The notes beneath the pieces were generated by a model. That model was not told the DNA's origin and searched no databases. It saw only the letters and a program-made list of their open reading frames with translations. Shown in pieces: positions 34,387 to 43,427 of a stretch of DNA of 64,000 nucleotides. The DNA comes from Deinococcus aquatilis DSM 23025. Its GTDB lineage: Bacteria; Deinococcota; Deinococci; Deinococcales; Deinococcaceae. How positions within the stretch are numbered: the first letter of the stretch is position 1; each line of letters starts with the position of its first letter. Where the stretch lies: positions 4,835-68,834 of the forward strand of contig NZ_KB899718.1 in assembly GCF_000378445.1 (NCBI RefSeq). The letters run 5' to 3'. The translations under genes and the position numbers were made by a program.

Positions 34387-34959
34387 ATGACCCAGCCCGA
34401 TTTTCCGACCGAACTGCTGAACATCATTGATATAGAGGCTACCTGTTGGGCCGCCCAGCCACCGCCCGGACAGGTCAGCGAAATCATAGAAATTGGCCTG
34501 TGCGTGCTGAATCTCCGCACGTTGGAACGCGTGGAGCGCCGCAGCATCAGGGTGCGCCCCGAGCGCTCGGAGGTGAGCATCTTCTGCACCGAACTCACGG
34601 GCCTGACTGCGGCGGATGTACGGAATGGGCTGAGCTTTGCTGAGGCGTGCGAGGTGCTGCGCCGCGACCACCACGCCGATTCCCGCGCCTGGGCCAGTTG
34701 GGGCGACTATGACCGCAATCAGTTCAGGCGGCAATGCAGCGCAACGGGCCTGCGGTATCCTTTCAGCGCCCGCCACAGCAATGCCAAACAGGTGTATGCC
34801 GCTGCCCACCACCTGCCCCGCCTGGGCATGGCGCAGGCGTTGGCTCATGCAGGCTTGCCGCTGGAAGGCCGCCACCACTGCGGCGAGGATGATGCGTGGA
34901 ATATTGCCGCGCTGGTGGCCGGATTGGTGAAGGCTGGGCAGTGGCCTGCTGCGAGCTAA
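34387..34959 (+). CDS. DEDDh 3'-5' exonuclease (ERI1/KapD-like)
   Basis: 190 residues. The DEDDh residues are visible: IDIEATCWA (Asp, Glu), WASWGDYDRNQ (Asp) and HHCGEDDAWN (His and final Asp). The block SIFCTELTGLTAADV is shared with the ERI1/KapD group of RNA-processing exonucleases. It is likely to trim single-stranded RNA or DNA in the cytoplasm. An AAGGA site precedes the ATG. It converges on mutY, with 52 bases between. Confidence 0.88.
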   Translation: MTQPDFPTELLNIIDIEATCWAAQPPPGQVSEIIEIGLCVLNLRTLERVERRSIRVRPERSEVSIFCTELTGLTAADVRNGLSFAEACEVLRRDHHADSRAWASWGDYDRNQFRRQCSATGLRYPFSARHSNAKQVYAAAHHLPRLGMAQALAHAGLPLEGRHHCGEDDAWNIAALVAGLVKAGQWPAAS

Positions 34960-35011
34960 GGACGTCCTTTCTCGCTCTGCTCGGAGACCCTAAAGGGGAT
35001 CAAGGAGCTAC

Positions 35012-36055
35012 TTAATCAAACAAAGACCCGCGCCGCGCCGCCAATAACTCCAACGCCTTGTGATCCAGCCGCGACAGGGCGGCGTCCTGCACGGGCGTTT
35101 TTGGGTGCGCGGATTGGGCGGCGTACACGTCCAGCGTGATCTGGCGGTGGGTCATGGTGTGCGAAACCGTGCCCAACAGCGTCCCCGGTACGGCATCCAG
35201 ACGGGCGCACAGGCGGGCCAGAGCCTGCGCCGCCGTTTCATCTGGCTCCCTCAGTTCCGATGGCAGGCCCATCAGACCGCCCAGCAGCGCTCCTTCGCGG
35301 CGTTCCAGTACGGCGCTGTGTTCGTTGCCGATCAGGACGGCTACCGCCCCCACTTCCCGCACCGCTGCCCGCACCTTGGGGGCCGGAAACGCTGTGGGCT
35401 GCCCGCTGGCCCGCGCCTCACACCACGCGGCCAGCGGGCAAACTGCGCAGCGGGGGGCTTTGGGCGTGCAAATCGTTGCGCCCAGATCCATCACTGCCTC
35501 GTTGAAGGCTCCGGGGCGGCCCGAGTCCAGCAGGGCATCGGCACGCGCCTGTACCCAGGGTTCGGTGGGCAGGCGTTCCCCGTACAGCCGCGCCAGCACG
35601 CGCCGCACGTTGCCGTCGTTCACGGCCCGTTGTTCGCCAAAGGCGAGGCTGGAAACTGCCGCCGCCGTGTACGGCCCCACCCCCGGCAGGGCCAGCCAGC
35701 CCGCGTAGGTGCTGGGCATTCCGCCCGCAACGATCACGCCCGCTGCCCGGTGCAGATTGCGGGCGCGGGCGTAGTAACCGCAGCCTTCCCACGCCTTCAG
35801 CACGGCGTCTATGGGGGCTTCGGCCAGCGCCTGCACACTCGGAAAGGCCGTCAGAAAGCGTTCGTAATACACCAGCCCGCGTGCCACCTGCGTCTGCTGA
35901 AGCAGAATTTCGGCCACCCATACCCGGTAGGGATCGCGTGCGCCTTCGGCCCCGGCCCGCCACGGCAGCGCCCGCCCAGAGTGGTCGAACCACGTCAGCA
36001 GCGCCTCACGCAGGGCGGGGATGGGAATGGCTTGTGGGGCTGAAGCAGCGTTCAC
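35012..36055 (-). CDS. mutY: A/G-specific adenine DNA glycosylase
   Basis: 347 residues. MutY removes adenine paired with 8-oxoguanine. Present are LLQQTQVARGLVYYERF, the helix-hairpin-helix LPGVGPYTAAAVSSLAFG, the catalytic Asp in VNDGNVRRVLARL, and the iron-sulfur ligands C-x6-C-x2-C-x5-C in CTPKAPRCAVCPLAAWC. The C-terminal part is the NUDIX-like domain that reads 8-oxoG. The GTG start is 6 bases after TAGACT on the minus strand (leaderless pattern). It is divergent from dnaX. Confidence 0.95.
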   Translation of the reverse strand: MNAASAPQAIPIPALREALLTWFDHSGRALPWRAGAEGARDPYRVWVAEILLQQTQVARGLVYYERFLTAFPSVQALAEAPIDAVLKAWEGCGYYARARNLHRAAGVIVAGGMPSTYAGWLALPGVGPYTAAAVSSLAFGEQRAVNDGNVRRVLARLYGERLPTEPWVQARADALLDSGRPGAFNEAVMDLGATICTPKAPRCAVCPLAAWCEARASGQPTAFPAPKVRAAVREVGAVAVLIGNEHSAVLERREGALLGGLMGLPSELREPDETAAQALARLCARLDAVPGTLLGTVSHTMTHRQITLDVYAAQSAHPKTPVQDAALSRLDHKALELLAARRGSLFD

Positions 36056-36147
36056 GGGCCGAGTCTAGAGGGGAGGGGCGCGGGCTTCCGTAACCAACTC
36101 CCGCCTACCTCACCCCGCCCGTCCCGCCTCCGCTTTAGACTGTGCAG

Positions 36148-36273
36148 GTGAATGAATTGTGGGGGCAGGGGTCAGTGGAAATCGGTCAGTGGTCATTGCA
36201 AAAATACCGTCTGCTGGGGCCAACTTTGCCTCTGAGTCTTGCCCTGTACCCCACCACCGAGGCCGCCCGATGA
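36148..36273 (+). CDS. Leaderless upstream ORF coupled to dnaX (41 codons)
   Basis: A GTG 6 bases after TAGACT (36136-36141) opens a frame of 41 codons (starting MNELWGQGSVEIGQW) that ends in a TGA overlapping the dnaX ATG as ATGA at 36270-36273. dnaX has no Shine-Dalgarno sequence and no nearby -10 box of its own, so this ORF probably delivers ribosomes to it. The peptide resembles no known protein, and part of the DNA is related to the GGTCAGTGG-type intergenic repeat. Existence of the peptide is inferred from arrangement only. Confidence 0.55.
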   Translation: MNELWGQGSVEIGQWSLQKYRLLGPTLPLSLALYPTTEAAR

Positions 36274-38615
36274 GCGCCATCTATCAGCGGGCGCGGCCCA
36301 TTCGTTGGGATGAAGTCGTGGGTCAGGAACACGTCAAGGATGTGCTGCGTTCGGCGCTGGAGCAGGGCCGGGTGGGGCACGCCTACCTGTTCTCGGGGCC
36401 GCGTGGCGTGGGCAAAACCACCACCGCCCGCCTGATCGCCATGACCGCCAACTGCACCGGGCCGCTGCCCAAACCCTGCGGTGAGTGCGAATCCTGCCTC
36501 AGCGTGCGGGCGGGCAACCATCCCGACGTGCTGGAAATCGACGCGGCTAGTAACAACTCGGTAGACGATGTGCGCGACCTACGCGAGAAGGTGGGTCTGG
36601 CGGCCATGCGCGGCGGCAAAAAAATCTACATCCTCGACGAAGCGCACATGATGACCCGCAACGCCTTCAATGCGCTGCTGAAAACGCTGGAAGAACCGCC
36701 CAGCCACGTCATTTTTATTCTGGCGACCACCGAGCCGGAAAAGATCATTCCGACCATTCTGAGCCGCTGCCAGCATTACCGTTTTCGCCGCCTGACCCCC
36801 GAAGAGATCGCCGGAAAACTGGCAGGTCTGGCCCAGCGTGAGGGCATGAATGCCGACCCAGACGCGCTGCAACTCATCGGGCGCCTGGCCGATGGAGCCA
36901 TGCGCGACGGCGAAAGCCTGCTGGAGCGGATGCTGGCGGCGGGCACGGCAGTCACGCGGGCGGCAGTCGAGGACGCCCTGGGCCTGCCTCCCAGCGAGCG
37001 GGTGCGCGGCATCGCCTCGGCCCTGATGCTGGGCGATGCGGGCGGCGCACTGGCAGGCGCGGGCCACCTCTACCGCGACGGATTCGCGGCCCGCACGGTG
37101 GTCGAGGGCCTGGTGGCGGCCTTCGGGTTGGCCCTGCACGCCGAACTGGGTCTGGGCGGCGAGAAGATGGACGGCGCAGACGTGCCCAGACTGCTGAAAT
37201 TGCAGGCCGCGCTGGACGAACAGGATTCCCGCTTTGCCCGCTCCGCCGATGGCCTGAGCCTGGAATTGGCCCTTACCCACGCGCTGTTGGCCGCCGATGC
37301 TGGACAGGGTGCGGCGACCAGTGCGGGGCGCACCCAGACCGCTGCCGCCGCCGTGCCTGCCGACGTGACCCAGCGCCTGAACCGTCTGGAAAAGGAACTG
37401 GCGGGCCTGAAAGCGGGCGGAGCAAGGGCGGTGGCTGGCCCAGCAGCGGTGGCCGACTTTGATCCGGGAACCCGGCAGGGTGTGGGCGGCAGAACGGGGT
37501 CTGCGCCCGTGCGCGAAGCAGTGAGCGCCGCACTGGAAGATCTGGGCGAGGCCGCGCCCGCCGCCCTGCAGGGCAGTTGGGCCGACGTGACCCGGCAGGC
37601 CAGTATGCAGCTCCGGGCCTTTCTGAAGCCTGCCCGCACGCACGCCGAAGCCGGATTTGTCAGCCTGACCTACGACGACAAAAACGCCTTTCATGCCAAG
37701 CAGGTCGTGAGCAAATACGACGAACTGGCCGCGCTGGTGCTGCGGGTGTTTGGCCCGGTGGCCTTTGAACTGGTGACGCCGGAAGGCACCAAACGGCAGA
37801 AAATGGGCGGGGGGGCAATGGCTCAGGCGGCCCCGACTGCGGCCCCAGCCCGTGCCAAGGCTGCCGCGCCCAGTCCTGCACCCCCCAATCCCGCCCCTGC
37901 CTCCATCCCGCCCGCCTCCGAGGTGCCCGCCTTTCAGCCCACGCGTACGCAGCGGCCTGCTAGCAGCAGCCGGGGGCCAGAATTTGCGCCCATAGAACCC
38001 GCAACCACTGCTCCGGCCCCCGCTTCTGCACCGCGTGCCGCCCCGGTTGCCACGCTGGAGCCGCCCGCCGAGATCGCGCCCGCCCGCGCCCAGCGCCCGC
38101 CGCAACGGTCCAGCCCCGACGATGTGGCCGCCGCGCCGCTGCCCACCGTTTCCCCCGCGCCCTGGGAGGCCGAACACACCGCCGACGCGCCCCCCGCACC
38201 CAGCGACGCCGCCGGAGGAGACCGCATTACGCCTGTGGGGGCCAGCCGGGAGCTGTATATCGTGGAAGCGATCACCGAAGAACCCGACTGGGGCGATTTC
38301 GGGGACGAGTTTCAGAGTGGCGCGTCATCAGTTCGCGCCTCCCCGCCGCCGCTGGACGACGCTCCCTACGCTTCCTTCATGCCCGAACGCGCTGCTCCGG
38401 CTCCGCGTCCCGAACCGGCCAGGCCCGCACCCCCGCTGACTCCGCCCGAACTCAAGGCCGCGCAGGGCCGCCCCGCCGACATCCGCGCCCACCCCATGTA
38501 CGAGGAAATCAAGGGCAGATTCTCGGGCCGCGTGCGCGAAATTGGCAAAAACCGCAACCCCGCGCCTGTGGCCGCCGAAACCGATGCAGACGATGAGGAA
38601 GCGGGCGAGAGCTGA
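36270..38615 (+). CDS. dnaX: DNA polymerase III subunit gamma/tau
   Basis: 781 residues, the clamp-loader motor. SAIYQRARPIRWDEVVGQEHV opens the protein. Walker A is GPRGVGKTTTARLIA, the zinc module is CTGPLPKPCGECESC, Walker B is IYILDEAHMMTRNAFNALLK, and the sensor region LATTEPEKIIPTILSRCQ ends with the SRC arginine. After about residue 400 comes a long Pro/Ala-rich linker and a C-terminal tau part. I see no A-run slippage site near the expected gamma end, unlike Thermus. The ATG overlaps the stop of the short upstream ORF. Confidence 0.95.
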   Translation: MSAIYQRARPIRWDEVVGQEHVKDVLRSALEQGRVGHAYLFSGPRGVGKTTTARLIAMTANCTGPLPKPCGECESCLSVRAGNHPDVLEIDAASNNSVDDVRDLREKVGLAAMRGGKKIYILDEAHMMTRNAFNALLKTLEEPPSHVIFILATTEPEKIIPTILSRCQHYRFRRLTPEEIAGKLAGLAQREGMNADPDALQLIGRLADGAMRDGESLLERMLAAGTAVTRAAVEDALGLPPSERVRGIASALMLGDAGGALAGAGHLYRDGFAARTVVEGLVAAFGLALHAELGLGGEKMDGADVPRLLKLQAALDEQDSRFARSADGLSLELALTHALLAADAGQGAATSAGRTQTAAAAVPADVTQRLNRLEKELAGLKAGGARAVAGPAAVADFDPGTRQGVGGRTGSAPVREAVSAALEDLGEAAPAALQGSWADVTRQASMQLRAFLKPARTHAEAGFVSLTYDDKNAFHAKQVVSKYDELAALVLRVFGPVAFELVTPEGTKRQKMGGGAMAQAAPTAAPARAKAAAPSPAPPNPAPASIPPASEVPAFQPTRTQRPASSSRGPEFAPIEPATTAPAPASAPRAAPVATLEPPAEIAPARAQRPPQRSSPDDVAAAPLPTVSPAPWEAEHTADAPPAPSDAAGGDRITPVGASRELYIVEAITEEPDWGDFGDEFQSGASSVRASPPPLDDAPYASFMPERAAPAPRPEPARPAPPLTPPELKAAQGRPADIRAHPMYEEIKGRFSGRVREIGKNRNPAPVAAETDADDEEAGES

Positions 38616-38675
38616 GGCCATTCCACTTCATTCACCCGCCGCCGACAGTGGTGCGCTAGCCTGAGCGCCGAACCT

Positions 38676-40340
38676 ATGCCCCCTTTGCACCCCCTGCGCC
38701 GCGCCGCCGCTCTTGCCCTCTCTCTGGCTCTGGTGCTGCCCAGTCCGGGAGGTACGGCGGAAGGATCGGCGGCAGTTCCCCCACCCGTTCCGGTTCCTGC
38801 GCCTGCCCCCACAGACACCTCCAAACAGCCTGTGCCCGTATCTGCCGAACCTGCTCCCACGGCAACTCCGGCGGCGGGCGTTGGCGTGCGCGGCCTGTGG
38901 GTGGATGCCTTCGGCCCCGGCCTCAAAACCTCGGCGCAGGTGCGGCGCATGGTAGACGACGCGGCCAAGATGGGCATCAATACGCTGTTCGTGCAGGCCA
39001 TTCGCCGCTCCGATTGCCTGTGCCGCCGCTCCAGCCTGCCAATGGTCACCGACGCCGATCTGCAACCGGGTTTCGATCCGCTGGAAGCCGTGATCAAGCT
39101 TGCCAAGCCGCGTGGGATTCGGGTCATCGCCTGGGCCAGCGTGACGGGCGTTGCCAACGCTGCCGTGCCCAACAGCAATCCGGCCCATATTTCGCGTACG
39201 CACGGGCCGAATATGGGCGCACAGTCCTGGTATTCCCGCCGACCCGACGGAACGTACCTGGAGGGCAGCGATGCCTGGCTGGACGTGGGCATTCCTGCCG
39301 CCGCCGACTACATCACGGCGGGCGTGGTCAGTCTGGTCAAAAACTACGCCGTGGACGGTGTCCAACTCGACCGAATCCGCTACCCCGACGGCGGGGTGTG
39401 GGGCTACGATCCCAAAGTCATCGCCCGGTTCAATGCCGAAACCGGGGCCAGTGGCCTTCCCGCCGCCGCCGATCCCGCCTGGCTGGACTGGAAACGCGAT
39501 CAGGTCACGGCCCTCGTGCGCCGAATTGCGCTGGAAGTGAAGGGCGTGCGCTCCAATCTGTGGGTCACGGCAGCCACCATCACCTATCTGCAACCGCCGC
39601 GTGCGGGCGACCTGGTGTCGTTCCGGCGGACCCGCACCTATAACGACGTGTTGCAGGACTGGCCCACCTGGATGCACGACGGATTGATCGACCTGAATGT
39701 CCTGATGAACTACAAGCGTGACGGTGTGGCAGATCAGGCCGCGTGGTTCGACGGCTGGAATACATTTGCCGCTACCATGCGTCCCCGTGCCGATGGAGGG
39801 CAGGCTGAACTGGCGGTGGGTACGGCGTTGTATCTGAATTCTCCTGCCGTCATTGCTTCACAGGCCGCCCGCGCCGTGAATTCGGGATTGGGCTGGGTGG
39901 GCTACTCTTACCGCACACCCAACGTCGAGGTCTACGGCGGCAAAGCCACCACCGCGCAGGGGCTGGATGTCATCCGTGCCCTGCTGACGGCCCCCGGAGC
40001 CGCGCTGAATGTGCCTGCCCGCTGGACGGCCAACCCGCCCACCACACGGGGATTGTTGGGCCGGGTTACGGGCGCACCCGTGCTGGGCAACCGCGTGGTC
40101 GAGGCGCTGCAGGGCGGTGAGGTGGTGGCCCGCTCACTGACCGACGGAAGCGGCTATTACGGCTTCGCGGCCCTGCCTGCCGGAAGCACCGAAATCCGCG
40201 TGAGTGGGCAGCGCTGGACAGATACCATTCCGGCACGCGGCGTGGTGCGCCTGCCTGATCTGTTGGTCAGGGATTTACAACCTGTTCCAGCTCTGCCGCC
40301 TGCCAAAGCCGCGCCAGTGGTCGCGCCCGCCCAGCCTTAA
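38676..40340 (+). CDS. Secreted GHL10-type glycoside hydrolase (DUF187 family)
   Basis: 554 residues. A signal peptide (ALALSLALVLPSPGG) and a Pro-rich linker lead to a TIM-barrel of the GHL10/YngK type: GVRGLWVDAFGPGLK, MGINTLFVQAIRRSD and YAVDGVQLDRIRYPDGG, where the Asp and Arg are conserved. About 90 C-terminal residues (GLLGRVTGAPVLGNRVVEAL onward) form a carboxypeptidase-regulatory/Ig-like domain. The family is thought to act on cell-wall or exopolysaccharide glycans, but the substrate is not settled. TAGCCT lies 13 bases before the ATG. Confidence 0.85.
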   Translation: MPPLHPLRRAAALALSLALVLPSPGGTAEGSAAVPPPVPVPAPAPTDTSKQPVPVSAEPAPTATPAAGVGVRGLWVDAFGPGLKTSAQVRRMVDDAAKMGINTLFVQAIRRSDCLCRRSSLPMVTDADLQPGFDPLEAVIKLAKPRGIRVIAWASVTGVANAAVPNSNPAHISRTHGPNMGAQSWYSRRPDGTYLEGSDAWLDVGIPAAADYITAGVVSLVKNYAVDGVQLDRIRYPDGGVWGYDPKVIARFNAETGASGLPAAADPAWLDWKRDQVTALVRRIALEVKGVRSNLWVTAATITYLQPPRAGDLVSFRRTRTYNDVLQDWPTWMHDGLIDLNVLMNYKRDGVADQAAWFDGWNTFAATMRPRADGGQAELAVGTALYLNSPAVIASQAARAVNSGLGWVGYSYRTPNVEVYGGKATTAQGLDVIRALLTAPGAALNVPARWTANPPTTRGLLGRVTGAPVLGNRVVEALQGGEVVARSLTDGSGYYGFAALPAGSTEIRVSGQRWTDTIPARGVVRLPDLLVRDLQPVPALPPAKAAPVVAPAQP

Positions 40341-40413
40341 GCTTTGGGGACACGGCGCATATTGACCCCCGTGCATCTTCAGGTGCTGTGCCTGCCGCGT
40401 TACACTGCCCGTC

Positions 40414-40917
40414 ATGACCCACCAGAGCGCCACCCCCGAGGCCGACGGCGGCCTGACGCCCTTTGAATTTCGCCAGACCCTGGGCCGCTTTGCCAGCGGC
40501 GTGACCATCGTGACCACTCTGGACGGCCAGCAGCGCCGGGGCATGACCGCCAGCGCCTTCGTTTCGGTCAGCCTCGCGCCGCCGCTGATCCTGGTCAGTG
40601 TGGATCACCGCGCCCACATGCATGAGGTCCTGGGCCGCCCCGAAACCACCCGCTTCGGCGTGAACCTGCTCAGCAGCACCCAGCGTCACCTCTCCGACCA
40701 CTTTGCCGGACGCCCCGGCCCCGAAGAAAACGTGCCCTGGTTCGAGCATGAGGGCCTGCCCCTGATCGGCGGCTGCATCGCTCAACTGGTGTGCCGCAAG
40801 CATGAGGTCATCGTGGCGGGCGACCACACCCTCTATTTGGGATTCGTGGAATACGCCCGCTACACCGACGACGATCCGCTGGTGTATTTCCGGGGCCAGT
40901 ACCACGAGTTGGGGTAA
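40414..40917 (+). CDS. Flavin reductase family protein
   Basis: 167 residues with the FMN-binding split barrel. FRQTLGRFASGVTIVTTLDG, GMTASAFVSVSLAPPLILVSVD and FGVNLLSSTQRHLSDHFAG are characteristic of the reductase partners of two-component monooxygenases (HpaC type). TACACT (40401-40406) is 7 bases before the ATG, a model leaderless promoter. No oxygenase gene is adjacent. Confidence 0.9.
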   Translation: MTHQSATPEADGGLTPFEFRQTLGRFASGVTIVTTLDGQQRRGMTASAFVSVSLAPPLILVSVDHRAHMHEVLGRPETTRFGVNLLSSTQRHLSDHFAGRPGPEENVPWFEHEGLPLIGGCIAQLVCRKHEVIVAGDHTLYLGFVEYARYTDDDPLVYFRGQYHELG

Positions 40918-40975
40918 GAGGGAAGAACCCACTGGGACGCGACTATGCCTCAGTGCATGAGAATGGAAGGAGAAG

Positions 40976-41020
40976 AAAAAAGACAGGCTGCGCGATATAG
41001 ATGCGCAGCCTGTCTTTTTT
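40976..41020. terminator. Bidirectional terminator
   Basis: The arms AGACAGGCTGCGC (40981-40993) and GCGCAGCCTGTCT (41003-41015) are perfect, flanked by A and T runs on both sides. It lies between convergent genes and can serve both. Confidence 0.92.
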
Positions 41021-41042
41021 GACCTTCTGATCTGACCTTTCC

Positions 41043-42464
41043 TCAGTGGCTGTGCCCTGCGCCCGTTCCGCGTTTGCCGCTCACTTCCTCGCGCACTTCG
41101 GCCACCAGGAAAGTGCAGGCTTCGGCGCACGGAATGGCTCCCGGCACACCGTCGAAGAAGGTACGGGGCAGGTTTTCTCCGGCCCACAGGCGCGTGCGGA
41201 GGCAACCGCTGCACACGTCCTCGGCCACATGCTCGACCTGTTCCGGGGTGGCCTTTTGCACCTTGGCATAGATTCCGGTCTGGCGGCGGGCGGTGGTGGC
41301 CCAGGGCGTGGCCCGCAACGCGTGTTGCTGGTGCGCGTAGCCTTCTTCCACAATTGCCGGATACAGCGCATGCATGGCGCGGGGCAGGTCGGTTTCGCTG
41401 AGTACGGCCCGCCAGCCACGCGGCAGATTCCGCAGGGTATGGACCGGGCGGTGGTGGCCGCCCTCATCGCGGCGGGTCTGATCGCGCAGACCTTCGGGCG
41501 TCACGGTGGTGGTCAGGTCGCCGCCGGGAATGCCTTCATCGAGGGCGTGACGAACCTCGAACATGCCCAGTTGCGGCGTAATCATCACCTCGCCCACACG
41601 CATTCCACGCCGGGCCATCGTCATGAAGGCCGTCCAGGCCTGGGCATGAAGCCGGTCTTCGTCGCCGCCGCGCCCACCTGTGCCGCGTGCTTCCTCGGCC
41701 AGTTGCAGGATCACCTCGGCAATGCGGGCGTGGGTGCCCACTGGGCGGGCATAGTGCACCGTTTGCGGCCCATGTGGGTTCTCGGGAAATTCGGTAACGG
41801 CCCCGGTCAGGCCCATATCTTCCGGGATGGTTTCCAGCGTGTGCCAGCCCTCTGAGGCAAAGAAGGGAACCACCACCACACGCGGCGCATGCACCCGCTC
41901 GGGCCACAGACCGACCTTGGGTTCTTCGTCCAGGAAGAGGGCCTCCACCTCGGTAAACAGCCCGGTATGCCGCAGCCGCTCGGCGTTCTCGTAGACCACG
42001 CGGTTGCTGTTTTCGTTGCGGGTGGTGCCGTGGCCCAGCACGACCAGAGCCGTTGGGGGCGTGCCTTCGTCACCCAGGTCGGGCAGGGCTTCCCGCGCCC
42101 GCTCCAGAATCACGTCGGCCATGCTGGAATGCACGCCGTAGGGCAGGGTATAACGCACAGTTTTGCCGCCCAGCACGCGGGCCACACCCTCGGGCGGCAC
42201 TGGCCCCTGATGCCCGAGGCCCATTTCACGCGGGATCACCGTCTCGGTAAAATAGCCCTCGCTGATAAACATGGGAATCACAGTGACATCGGTGCTGGCC
42301 GTGGTTTTCAGCACCTGCCGAAGCGAGGGTTCTTCTTTCCAATACCCTTCTACCACTTCATCAAAGAGGCCGCGCTCGCGAATCAACTCGGCGTACCGGT
42401 AGACCGCGCCCGCCGACTCGCCGTTGAGGTGAGAACCATGACCGATCAGGACGAGAGAACGCAT
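41043..42464 (-). CDS. CbiX-like chelatase with DR2241-type [4Fe-4S] domain
   Basis: 473 residues. Two CbiX/sirohydrochlorin-chelatase repeats, starting [15 protein letters not shown] and [15 protein letters not shown], form the chelatase half. The C-terminal third resembles the domain described in D. radiodurans DR2241, with four cysteines in [10 protein letters not shown] and [10 protein letters not shown] that can hold a 4Fe-4S cluster. It may insert cobalt or iron into a tetrapyrrole. A tail GTGAGHSH adds histidine. TACATT lies 9 bases before the ATG. The cobalamin transporter sits elsewhere in the window, but no riboswitch precedes this gene. Confidence 0.88.
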   Translation of the reverse strand: MRSLVLIGHGSHLNGESAGAVYRYAELIRERGLFDEVVEGYWKEEPSLRQVLKTTASTDVTVIPMFISEGYFTETVIPREMGLGHQGPVPPEGVARVLGGKTVRYTLPYGVHSSMADVILERAREALPDLGDEGTPPTALVVLGHGTTRNENSNRVVYENAERLRHTGLFTEVEALFLDEEPKVGLWPERVHAPRVVVVPFFASEGWHTLETIPEDMGLTGAVTEFPENPHGPQTVHYARPVGTHARIAEVILQLAEEARGTGGRGGDEDRLHAQAWTAFMTMARRGMRVGEVMITPQLGMFEVRHALDEGIPGGDLTTTVTPEGLRDQTRRDEGGHHRPVHTLRNLPRGWRAVLSETDLPRAMHALYPAIVEEGYAHQQHALRATPWATTARRQTGIYAKVQKATPEQVEHVAEDVCSGCLRTRLWAGENLPRTFFDGVPGAIPCAEACTFLVAEVREEVSGKRGTGAGHSH

Positions 42465-42692
42465 ACGCCTGCCAATGTAGCGCCGTGTACAGCGCCAGAT
42501 TGTCCCTCTTGCTGCCGTGCTGCTCGGGGACCCACCCCACGCGAGGTTCAGGCGCTGTAAAGCCCTGCCTTAGACTGTCCTCACCTATTTGACCGGGCGG
42601 CTTCGTAGCGTAAGAGCCGCACTCAATTCTCGGGTCTATGGTTTCTGGCACGCTGCCGGACATGGAGCCGCGCCCCCTCAGGAGGTTTCACC

Positions 42693-43118
42693 ATGTTTTT
42701 CCAACAAAAAGACCGGCACGAACAGATGGCCCGCCTTGATCCCCGCGATACCAACGCCGACGGTGTGGTCAGCCCGGAGGAAGCCGCCGCCTATATTCAG
42801 GATTACCTGCAAAACGCCTCGCCGCAGGAGCGCGACGAGTTGTTGCGCGGCTACATGAACCAGATGACCCCCGATCAGCGCCAGCAGATGGGCGACGCCA
42901 TCGTGCAGAGCAGCGCCAACCCCGTCCAGAGCGTGCGGGCCGATGATCCCAACGATCTCGCAGACGCCTTTACCCGTACGGCCCAGGCTCCTGCTCAGGA
43001 TGGCCGCAGCCCCCTTGAAGCGGCCTTTGGTCAGGGAGGCATGCTCAGCAACCCGATGGTCAAGGCCGGACTGGTAGGCCTCGCCGCCATGATCGGCAGC
43101 AAGATGCTGCGCCGCTGA
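42693..43118 (+). CDS. Small protein with one EF-hand-like loop
   Basis: 141 residues. LDPRDTNADGVVSPEEAAAYI matches a calcium-binding EF-hand loop (Asp, Asn, Asp, Gly, Val, Ser, Glu at the expected spacing). The middle is rich in Gln/Asp helices (TPDQRQQMGDAIVQSS), and a C-terminal hydrophobic helix (MVKAGLVGLAAMIGSKMLRR) may touch the membrane. A good AGGAGG ribosome binding site precedes the ATG. Function is unknown. A terminator follows at 43140-43175. Confidence 0.78.
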   Translation: MFFQQKDRHEQMARLDPRDTNADGVVSPEEAAAYIQDYLQNASPQERDELLRGYMNQMTPDQRQQMGDAIVQSSANPVQSVRADDPNDLADAFTRTAQAPAQDGRSPLEAAFGQGGMLSNPMVKAGLVGLAAMIGSKMLRR

Positions 43119-43139
43119 AGATCAGCGCGACCTGAATCT

Positions 43140-43175
43140 CTCCCCCTGGCCTGTGTGGTCGGGGGGAGTTGTGTT
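43140..43175 (+). terminator. Terminator of the EF-hand gene
   Basis: CTCCCCC (43140-43146) and GGGGGAG (43162-43168) are followed by a T-rich TTGTGTT. Confidence 0.65.
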
Positions 43176-43188
43176 GGATCACCGGGTT

Positions 43189-43248
43189 GAGCTGCACGCG
43201 TTCGATCTGCACGGGTTTGATCTGCAATGGGCTGATGTACATGGCTCG
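43189..43248. repeat. Four degenerate 15-base tandem repeats
   Basis: Units GAGCTGCACGCGTTC, GATCTGCACGGGTTT, GATCTGCAATGGGCT and GATGTACATGGCTCG. They lie in the 309-base gap between the EF-hand and peptidase genes; apart from these and the terminator nothing else is seen there. Confidence 0.55.
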
Positions 43249-43427
43249 ATCTTCACCGTGATTGCTGAAACCTGTGCGGTGTAGGTGCCTTATGCGCCAT
43301 TTAGAGGGGCCGCTGCCGGAGCAGGCTGGTCGGTAGGCCGTTTTCCTCCCCGGACATCGCCCAATCTCCCGGCGGCTGACCACTCGCCTTACTGTTCTGC
43401 GGCCTATAACCGTTAGAATCGCCTGTA

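Noticed and set aside
36618..36624. A7 run in dnaX as a frameshift site
   Set aside because: It lies at about codon 117, inside the ATPase core next to Walker B, so a shift there would not give a gamma-like protein.
43060..43383. 107-codon minus-strand frame
   Set aside because: Overlaps the end of the EF-hand gene and its terminator, and the only structure is the tandem repeat reported separately.
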